This document shows, in pieces, positions 6,481 through 11,606 of a DNA stretch of 11,606 bases. Each line of letters opens with the position of its first letter. The first letter of the stretch is position 1. The stretch is from Flavobacteriaceae bacterium. Its GTDB lineage: Bacteria; Bacteroidota; Bacteroidia; Flavobacteriales; Flavobacteriaceae. The stretch lies in assembly GCA_947472705.1 (NCBI GenBank), contig CANJDA010000057.1:1-11606 (forward strand). The letters are read 5' to 3'. The translations under genes and the position numbers were made by a program. The notes beneath the pieces were generated by a model. That model was not told where the DNA came from. It saw only the letters and a program-made list of their open reading frames with translations, and did not search any database.

Positions 6481-7399
6481 ACAATTGTATTTCATCTTCT
6501 ACAGGCTTTTCGGCTACAAAGATGTAATAGATGCCCACCAGTATAAATGGAATGCTCAGCCATTGTCCTGTTGTTAATAAACCAAAGTCTTTTTCAATAC
6601 CACCCTGACTTTCTTTTACATATTCTACCACAAATCGGACTGACCAAAGCAAGATTAAGAAATAGCCAAATAGCAATCCTTGTTTTTCGGCAGTTTTGGT
6701 TTTCCAGTATAAAAAGAAAAGAATGAAGAAAACAAAAATATAAGCAAAGGCTTCGTATAATTGAGCTGGATGCTTAGCTGGGACTTTTTCTAACAAGGAA
6801 GCAAATTGAGGATTGGTCACTATGGCATGATAAGCATCGTTTACATTATTTATTTTAGTGTCATTTACCGCTTGATTTGGTGAATAATAATCTCTTATGA
6901 ACTTAATGCCAAAAGGCGAATCTGTAGTTTTTCCAACAATTTCAGAATTGAAGAAATTCCCTATTCTAACAAAGATGGCACCAGAAGCAACTGGAATTAC
7001 TACTCTATCTAAAACCCATAGCATTGGTTTTTTTACCACATTTTTAGCATAAAAATAGGTAGCAATTATAATAGCAATAGCGGCTCCATGACTTGCTAAA
7101 CCACGAAATCCAGTAAACTCAATTCCGTTTTCAAATTTGAAAGGTAATAAGATTTCGGAAAGATGATTGCGAAAATATTCCCAGTCATAAAAAAACACAT
7201 GTCCTAATCGAGCTCCGAGTAAAGTAGCAATTACAGTCCAAATAAATAGAGTGTCTAATTTGTCAATTGGAACTTTTTCTCTATCATAAATTTGCTTCAT
7301 AATATACCAACCTAGACCAAATGCAATTACAAACATTAAGCTGTAAAAGCGTATAGTGAATGAGCCTAATTCAATTCCTTCTGAGGGATTCCAAATCAT
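6479..7399 (-). CDS. lgt: Prolipoprotein diacylglyceryl transferase
   Basis: Inner-membrane enzyme that transfers diacylglycerol from phosphatidylglycerol to the lipobox cysteine of prolipoproteins, the first step of lipoprotein maturation. At 306 residues it has the usual size and about seven hydrophobic segments. Family landmarks are present: FRGLASHGA (98-106, His104, equivalent to the essential His of the HGG motif), FVRIGNFFNSEIVG (143-156, Arg145, Asn148, Glu153), HPAQLYE (210-216), and R255-x-x-x-E259 matching the late Arg/Glu pair of the E. coli enzyme. The start ATG at 7399 sits 21 bp after a canonical promoter box, so lgt is probably transcribed independently of yidD, whose stop is 64 bp upstream. 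Transcription ends at the hairpin directly after its stop. No oddities were seen. Confidence 0.96.
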   Translation of the reverse strand: MIWNPSEGIELGSFTIRFYSLMFVIAFGLGWYIMKQIYDREKVPIDKLDTLFIWTVIATLLGARLGHVFFYDWEYFRNHLSEILLPFKFENGIEFTGFRGLASHGAAIAIIIATYFYAKNVVKKPMLWVLDRVVIPVASGAIFVRIGNFFNSEIVGKTTDSPFGIKFIRDYYSPNQAVNDTKINNVNDAYHAIVTNPQFASLLEKVPAKHPAQLYEAFAYIFVFFILFFLYWKTKTAEKQGLLFGYFLILLWSVRFVVEYVKESQGGIEKDFGLLTTGQWLSIPFILVGIYYIFVAEKPVEDEIQL

Positions 7400-7419
7400 G
7401 ATTAAGGGTTTTAATATTC

Positions 7420-7448
7420 CAAATTTATAAATATATAATGTAAAACAA
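7420..7448 (-). promoter_or_regulatory. lgt promoter
   Basis: On the minus strand TTG (7446-7448), an 18-bp spacer, and TAAATTTG (7420-7427) match the flavobacterial TTG-N17-23-TAnnTTTG consensus in sequence and spacing. The -7 box is 21 bp from the lgt ATG, and the whole promoter lies in the yidD-lgt gap. Confidence 0.75.
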
Positions 7449-7463
7449 GAATCGCGTTAGATT

Positions 7464-7709
7464 TTATTTATGATGACACTTTTTTTCGGGAACAGGATCA
7501 TAACCGCTTTTTCCCCAAGGATGACAACTCAAAATTCGTTTCATACCTAAATATGTTCCATAAAAAAGCCCATGAGTTTTTAAGGCTTCAGCGAAATAGG
7601 ATGAACAACTAGGTTCAAACCGGCAATTGGCAGGAGTGAAGGGAGAAATAGCAACCTGATAAAATCGAATTAAGAAAAGGAATGGCGCTATGACAATTTT
7701 CTTTAGCAT
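7464..7709 (-). CDS. yidD: Membrane protein insertion efficiency factor YidD
   Basis: A small 81-residue protein of the YidD (former DUF37) family, an inner-membrane-associated helper thought to aid YidC-dependent insertion of membrane proteins. The family signature is fully visible: an amphipathic/hydrophobic N-terminus (residues 1-25), then CRFEPSCSSYFAEALKTHG (29-47) with the paired cysteines Cys29 and Cys35, then R-I-L-S-C-H-P-W (58-65), G-G/S-Y-D-P-V-P (69-74), and a basic His/Lys tail. Length is normal (70-90). The ATG follows the cysS stop by 19 bp with no promoter box between, so it is likely the last gene of a folE-cysS-yidD transcription unit. In many bacteria yidD lies beside rnpA and yidC; here it is apart from them. 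Confidence 0.93.
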   Translation of the reverse strand: MLKKIVIAPFLFLIRFYQVAISPFTPANCRFEPSCSSYFAEALKTHGLFYGTYLGMKRILSCHPWGKSGYDPVPEKKCHHK

Positions 7710-7728
7710 AATTCGTTTTTAAAATAAA

Positions 7729-9210
7729 TTAAATAGTGAAAGTTGTTCCTTCTTTACCGTCTTTTAATTGAATACCTAGACCTAATAATTGGTCGCGAAT
7801 TTGATCAGAAAGTGTAAAGTTTTTGTTGGCACGAGCTTCCAATCGCATTTGAATTAGCATCTCAACAACGCCTTCTAATTTGTCAGAGTTATTTGCCGCT
7901 ACTTTCTCATCTTTAATTCCGATGATGTCAAAAGTGAAGGTGTTTAATGTTTCTGAAAGTAGTTGTATGTCTTGTTGCGTTAAAGTTTCTTTTCCATCAT
8001 TAACCAAATTCACAAATTTGATTCCTTCAAATAAGTTAGCAATCAAAATAGGAGTATTGAAATCATCGCTCATGGCGTCATAACAATTTTGTTTCCAAAT
8101 AGGTATGTCTATAGTTGAAGTGTTACTAGGCTTTAAATCTTTCAAAACATCCAAACTGTCCATCAAACGATTATACCCTTTTTCGCTTGCTACCATTGCT
8201 TCGTTAGAAATGTCTAAAACACTGCGATAATGCGCTTGCATAAAACAAAAACGAACAATATTAGGATGAAACGCTTTTTCAAAAAAATCATTTCCACCTT
8301 CAATCAATTCAATGGGAAGTATGTAATTCCCAGTAGATTTACTCATACGTTGCCCGTTCATGGTAAGCATATTGGTATGCATCCAATAATTTACAGGCGA
8401 AGCTCCATTGCAGGCTTTACCTTGTGCAATTTCACATTCATGATGCGGGAATTTCAAATCCATTCCACCACCATGTATATCAAAGTTTTCACCAAGATAT
8501 TTAGTACTCATAGCAGTACACTCTAAATGCCAACCCGGAAAACCTTCACCCCAAGGAGAGTTCCACCTCATAATATGGGCCGGAGAAGCTTTTTTCCATA
8601 AGGCAAAATCTTGTGGATTTTTTTTCTCATTCTGACCGTCTAAATCACGAGTGTTTGCCAATAATTCGTCAACATTCCTGTTGTTTAACTCCCCATAATT
8701 TAACCCTTTTTTGTTGTATTCGAGTACATCAAAATAAACAGAACCCTGGCTCTCATAGGCAAATCCTTCGCTAATTAATTTTTGAGTAAGTTCAATTTGT
8801 TCAAGGATATGTCCTGTTGCTGTTGGTTCAATATTTGGTGGAAGAAAATTAAACAAATCCAAGACTTTATGAAAGTCAACAGTGTACTTTTGTACCACCT
8901 CCATAGGTTCTAATTTTTCTAATCGAGATTGTTTTACAAATCGATCATTTTCAACATCACCATCATCTGTTAAGTGACCAGCATCGGTAATATTTCGCAC
9001 ATAACGCACTTTATATCCCAAGTGCAGCAAGTACCTGTAAATCATATCAAACGACATGAACGTTCGCACATTGCCCAAGTGCACATTGCTGTATACGGTT
9101 GGTCCACATACATACATGCCTATAGTGCCTTCGTGTATGGTATTAAAAACTTCTTTTTCTCCCGAAAGGGAATTGTGTATTTTAAGGGTATTATTTTTAT
9201 AAAGTTGCAT
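7729..9210 (-). CDS. cysS: Cysteine--tRNA ligase
   Basis: Class I aminoacyl-tRNA synthetase that charges tRNA-Cys with cysteine in the cytoplasm. Residues 33-47 contain MYVCGPTVYSNVHLGN: Cys35 is a zinc ligand and HLGN is the HIGH-type ATP signature. WHLEC (227-231, Cys231) and FPHHECE (254-260, His256 and Glu260) complete the zinc site that gives cysteine specificity. RMSKS (288-292) is the KMSKS signature. The C-terminal part (about 375-493) is the DALR-like anticodon-binding domain, including DDFNTP (382-387). Length of 493 is typical (460-500). The gene follows folE on the same strand with a 72-bp gap filled by a hairpin element, and precedes yidD closely. No promoter box is evident in that gap, so expression may depend on read-through from folE. 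Confidence 0.97.
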   Translation of the reverse strand: MQLYKNNTLKIHNSLSGEKEVFNTIHEGTIGMYVCGPTVYSNVHLGNVRTFMSFDMIYRYLLHLGYKVRYVRNITDAGHLTDDGDVENDRFVKQSRLEKLEPMEVVQKYTVDFHKVLDLFNFLPPNIEPTATGHILEQIELTQKLISEGFAYESQGSVYFDVLEYNKKGLNYGELNNRNVDELLANTRDLDGQNEKKNPQDFALWKKASPAHIMRWNSPWGEGFPGWHLECTAMSTKYLGENFDIHGGGMDLKFPHHECEIAQGKACNGASPVNYWMHTNMLTMNGQRMSKSTGNYILPIELIEGGNDFFEKAFHPNIVRFCFMQAHYRSVLDISNEAMVASEKGYNRLMDSLDVLKDLKPSNTSTIDIPIWKQNCYDAMSDDFNTPILIANLFEGIKFVNLVNDGKETLTQQDIQLLSETLNTFTFDIIGIKDEKVAANNSDKLEGVVEMLIQMRLEARANKNFTLSDQIRDQLLGLGIQLKDGKEGTTFTI

Positions 9211-9219
9211 TTTGTTTGG

Positions 9220-9280
9220 AGCTTTTTCCCGCTTTCCGCGCTACCCCGAAGTCTCGGGGGTAGCCAGCTGCAATCGGTGC
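9220..9280. repeat. Intergenic hairpin element (possible Flavobacterium interspersed repeat)
   Basis: About 60 bp, much more GC-rich than its surroundings, filling the folE-cysS gap. The centre is a 10-bp stem, GCTACCCCGA (9240-9249) with TCGGGGGTAGC (9254-9264), with one bulged G and an AGTC loop. Flanks are AGCTTTTTCCCGCTTTCCGC on the left and CAGCTGCAATCGGTGCT on the right. From memory, very similar flanks around a variable palindrome recur between genes in Flavobacterium genomes; only one copy is in this window, so the repeat status is unverified. On the minus strand it could also act as a weak terminator or mRNA-stabilising hairpin after folE, although no U-tract follows the stem. Confidence 0.55.
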
Positions 9281-9282
9281 TA

Positions 9283-9954
9283 TTAAAAATTGGTTTCTAA
9301 TCGAACATAAGCCAAAAATTCACTACGCGTTTTTTCTTCTTTAAATTTTCCTCCAAATTCAGAAGTTACTGTACTACTTTCATTATCGCGAATTCCTCTA
9401 GAATTCACACACAGGTGTTTGGCATCAATAATACAGGCAACATCTTCTGTTCCCAAAACTCTTTGTAGTTCTTGTACAATTTGCATGGTCAATCGCTCTT
9501 GTACTTGTGGTCGCTTGGCATAATAATCAACAATTCGGTTCATTTTTGAAAGCCCTACTACGGTTCCTTTTGAAATATAGGCTACATGTGCCTTGCCTAC
9601 TATTGGAAGCAGATGGTGTTCGCAAGTAGAGTAAAGAGTAATGTTTTTCTCTACCAACATTTCACCATATTTATAATGATTAGCAAAGGTTGATGAACTT
9701 GGTTTTTTATTAGGATTTAATCCTCCAAAAATTTCTTTCACAAACATCTTAGCCACTCGGTTGGGGGTATCTTTTAAACTATCATCTGTTAAATCTAACC
9801 CCAATGTTTTAAGTATGTTTTCTACATCTTTTTTTATGGAGTTTATTTTTTCATCATCACCAAGGTCAAAAGCATCTTTTCTTAAAGGGTTTTGGGCACT
9901 AGTGGCAATGTGATTATTTCCTAAATCATCTTGAATATCTTCGTTATTTATCAT
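9283..9954 (-). CDS. folE: GTP cyclohydrolase I
   Basis: Converts GTP to 7,8-dihydroneopterin triphosphate, the entry step to tetrahydrofolate and other pterins, in the cytoplasm. Using the ATG at 9954 the protein is 223 residues, close to the E. coli enzyme. The zinc site is intact: CEHHLLP (111-117, Cys111 and His114) and KHLCVNSRG (179-187, Cys182). TPNRVAKMF (63-71), VGLSKMNRIVDYYAKRPQVQERLT (133-156) and TSEFGGKF (197-204) are type I family motifs. The frame is open 25 codons further upstream to an ATG at 10029. That extension (MRIEFKYYYL...) is not FolE-like and contains the predicted promoter, so I reject it. It is divergent from the large secreted protein on the other side and probably leads a folE-cysS-yidD unit. 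Confidence 0.95.
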   Translation of the reverse strand: MINNEDIQDDLGNNHIATSAQNPLRKDAFDLGDDEKINSIKKDVENILKTLGLDLTDDSLKDTPNRVAKMFVKEIFGGLNPNKKPSSSTFANHYKYGEMLVEKNITLYSTCEHHLLPIVGKAHVAYISKGTVVGLSKMNRIVDYYAKRPQVQERLTMQIVQELQRVLGTEDVACIIDAKHLCVNSRGIRDNESSTVTSEFGGKFKEEKTRSEFLAYVRLETNF

Positions 9955-9993
9955 TAAAATAATAGAATTAATTGGGTTTTTAAAATAAGTGAG

Positions 9994-10022
9994 CAAAGAT
10001 AAATAATAATATTTAAACTCAA
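9994..10022 (-). promoter_or_regulatory. folE promoter
   Basis: On the minus strand TTG (10020-10022), 18 bp, then TATCTTTG (9994-10001), an exact fit to TTG-N17-23-TAnnTTTG. The -7 box is 39 bp before ATG 9954, giving a leader of about 33 bases. It falls inside the alternative longer reading frame and so decides the start. Confidence 0.75.
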
Positions 10023-10055
10023 TCCGCATAAATTAATATTTAAAATAAATTGGAC

Positions 10056-10092
10056 TTTTGGGTTAATTATTTCTTAAAAAGCTGTATATTTC
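10056..10092 (+). promoter_or_regulatory. Weak candidate promoter for the right-hand secreted protein
   Basis: TTTTG (10056-10060) and TATATTTC (10085-10092) resemble the -33 and -7 elements, with one mismatch in the -7 box and a 24-bp spacer, one base too long. The -7 box ends 25 bp before ATG 10118. It is the best match in the divergent folE intergenic stretch but only approximate. Confidence 0.35.
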
Positions 10093-10117
10093 GCTCCCAT
10101 ATAAACCAAAAAAAGCT

Positions 10118-11606
10118 ATGATTAAAAAGTATTATTTGTATATTCTTTTGAATATACTACTAATAAACCCTATATTTTCTCAAAATTTATTAACTAATGG
10201 TGATTTTGAGACAGGTGGAAGCGGAACGGGTTTTCTTACTAATGGAGCAGGATATGCTTATTTGGCTCCAGCTTCTTACGGTACTACTACGCAAGGTAAA
10301 TTTACAGTAGCAACCAATCCAAAATTAGTTAATACTTCTATTTTTATTTCAGAAGGTGATCATACAACTGGTAATGGAAACATGCTTCTTTTTGATGGAA
10401 CTACAACAGCTAATTCTTCCTTTTGGAAAGCAGGTAGTACAGGAACAGGGATTACTGGATTAACTATTGGAACTACATACTATTTCAGTTATTGGATAAA
10501 ATCAATTTCAACTCAGGTTACAACAGCAGCTACGTCTGCCAATATAGCTTTTACATCAGCACCAACTGGAGCAACAGCTCCTGTTTTACTTAGTGGAACA
10601 GCATTAGCGCCATTACCAGCGTTAGGATGGAGACAAGTAATTTATTCATTTACAGCTACAGCAACTACCGTTACTTTAGATTTAAAAAATGCTACTACAA
10701 GTACAACTGGTAATGATTTTGCCGTTGATGACTTTATGTTAACGGATGATTTAACAATATCTTATAGTGTTACTAATGCAAATTGTACTGTTGGAAATAA
10801 TGGTTCTGTTACAGCTACAGCTTTTGGAGGAACGCCACCTTACGTTAGCTACACTATTACTGGACCTGGACCAACAAACATTACAAACGGTACAGGTGTT
10901 TTTACCAATTTGCAGCCTGGAGTTTATGCCGTTTCTGTTACAGATAGTGCTTTGCCAACGCCAGCTACAGCTACATTGACAAATGTAGTAGTTGGTCCCG
11001 CAATAACTATTTCGGTTACTGGCAACAATACAACTATTTGTTCTGGGACTGCAATAACACTAAATGCTGCAGGAAGCTCAGCTTCATATTCTTGGACTGC
11101 TTCTCCTGCTGATCCTACTTTAACAACACCTAACATTGCGAGTCCAATAGTGACTCCTACAACCACGACTACTTATACCGTCACTTCAACTATTGGATCA
11201 TGTGCGACCATTAGTAATAATGTAACCATAACCGTTAACCCTTTGCCAACGGCATCGATTTCTGGAACTGCTACTATTTGTTCTGGGTCAACTACAGTGA
11301 TTACATTTACGGGTACTCCCAATTCAACTGTTACTTATAAAATTAATGGTGGCGCTAATCAAACTATTGTTTTGGATGCATTAGGAAATGCTTCTTTGAC
11401 TACTCCGGCAATATCTAATGATACAACATATTCATTAGTAAATGTTATCTCAGCTGCTCCAGCTTCTTGCACCAAAGTTGTGTCGGGTTCAGCTATTATA
11501 ACTGTTAATGTTCAATTAGGAGTAACAGCTACTCCAAATCCAATTTGTGTTGGAGGAACAAGTACTATTAAAGCTACTGGATTTACTTTAAGTACAACGC
11601 CTGTTG
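10118..11606 (+). CDS. Large secreted repeat protein, 5' part (SprB-like and Ig-like repeats; likely T9SS cargo)
   Basis: An open frame of 496 codons from ATG 10118 to the window end without a stop; an in-frame TAA at 10064-10066 leaves this as the only good start. Residues 1-21 are a signal peptide (MIKKYYLYILLNILLINPIFS, cleavage before Gln22 likely). Residues 22-212 look like a jelly-roll/carbohydrate-binding-type beta domain opening NLLTNGDFETG and closing NDFAVDDFMLTDD. Residues about 214-277 match a SprB repeat: NANCTVGNNGSVTATAFGGTPPY and LQPGVYAVSVTDS. From about 292 come Ig-like repeats, each starting with a cysteine motif (ICSG at 307 and 387, ICVG at 476) and with a late second cysteine (C362, C451). 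Such architecture is typical of flavobacterial surface adhesins exported by T9SS, but the C-terminal sorting domain would lie outside the window. Specific ligand and role are unknown. Confidence 0.88.
   Translation, partial: MIKKYYLYILLNILLINPIFSQNLLTNGDFETGGSGTGFLTNGAGYAYLAPASYGTTTQGKFTVATNPKLVNTSIFISEGDHTTGNGNMLLFDGTTTANSSFWKAGSTGTGITGLTIGTTYYFSYWIKSISTQVTTAATSANIAFTSAPTGATAPVLLSGTALAPLPALGWRQVIYSFTATATTVTLDLKNATTSTTGNDFAVDDFMLTDDLTISYSVTNANCTVGNNGSVTATAFGGTPPYVSYTITGPGPTNITNGTGVFTNLQPGVYAVSVTDSALPTPATATLTNVVVGPAITISVTGNNTTICSGTAITLNAAGSSASYSWTASPADPTLTTPNIASPIVTPTTTTTYTVTSTIGSCATISNNVTITVNPLPTASISGTATICSGSTTVITFTGTPNSTVTYKINGGANQTIVLDALGNASLTTPAISNDTTYSLVNVISAAPASCTKVVSGSAIITVNVQLGVTATPNPICVGGTSTIKATGFTLSTTPV

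Noticed and set aside
9220..9280. tRNA or other structured RNA gene in the GC-rich folE-cysS gap
   Set aside because: Only about 60 bp with one main hairpin; no cloverleaf arms or TTC-type T-loop, so a repeat or hairpin element fits better.
9211..9282. Cysteine T-box or other riboswitch leader upstream of cysS
   Set aside because: The gap is too short and lacks a T-box sequence or specifier stem; T-boxes are also not expected in Bacteroidota.
7880..9300. Plus-strand open frames opposite cysS (7880-8083, 8230-8526, 8974-9300)
   Set aside because: Antisense to an intact cysS with all catalytic motifs; no independent support.
10767..11166. Short open frames at 10767-10979 (+) and 10924-11166 (-)
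   Set aside because: Both fall inside the continuous 496-codon frame starting at 10118, which has a signal peptide and repeat domains; they are out-of-frame or antisense shadows of Thr/Ala-rich repeats.

Overview
The window looks like chromosomal DNA of a Bacteroidota bacterium, most probably a Flavobacterium or close relative. It is AT-rich, its promoters fit the TTG-N17-23-TAnnTTTG pattern of that phylum, ribosome binding sites are not obvious, the proteins resemble flavobacterial forms, and two large genes encode type IX secretion system (T9SS) style surface proteins. This taxonomic call is inferred from sequence character and memory, not from a search.

Layout, left to right. (1) A minus-strand block holds the 5' part of coaD (cut by the window edge), a 1072-residue secreted protein with a type B T9SS C-terminal domain, and ddl. 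(2) Diverging from ddl on the plus strand is a tight pair, a single-pass PASTA-domain protein and an RluA/RluD-type pseudouridine synthase, which overlap by one base. A 16-bp-stem bidirectional terminator follows, shared with lgt. (3) A second minus-strand block, in transcription order, is folE, cysS, yidD and lgt. lgt has its own clear promoter, and a hairpin-bearing intergenic element lies between folE and cysS. (4) Diverging from folE on the plus strand is the first 496 codons of a secreted repeat protein that runs off the window. It has a signal peptide, a jelly-roll-like N-terminus, one SprB-like repeat and Ig-like repeats.

Functionally, most of the window is housekeeping: coenzyme A synthesis (coaD), the peptidoglycan precursor D-Ala-D-Ala (ddl), rRNA modification (rluD-like), lipoprotein maturation (lgt), membrane-protein insertion (yidD), Cys-tRNA charging (cysS) and pterin/folate synthesis (folE). 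ddl, the PASTA protein, lgt and yidD all bear on the cell envelope. The accessory content is the two large surface proteins flanking this core; they share 'IC-(S/T/Y/F/V)-G' Ig-like repeats.

I found no CRISPR array, transposase, tRNA, rRNA, prophage or defence gene, and no convincing new multi-gene system. The parts most worth a second look are the two surface proteins and the intergenic hairpin element. Two genes (the PASTA protein and folE) need shorter starts than the longest open frames; promoter boxes inside the rejected 5' extensions support this.
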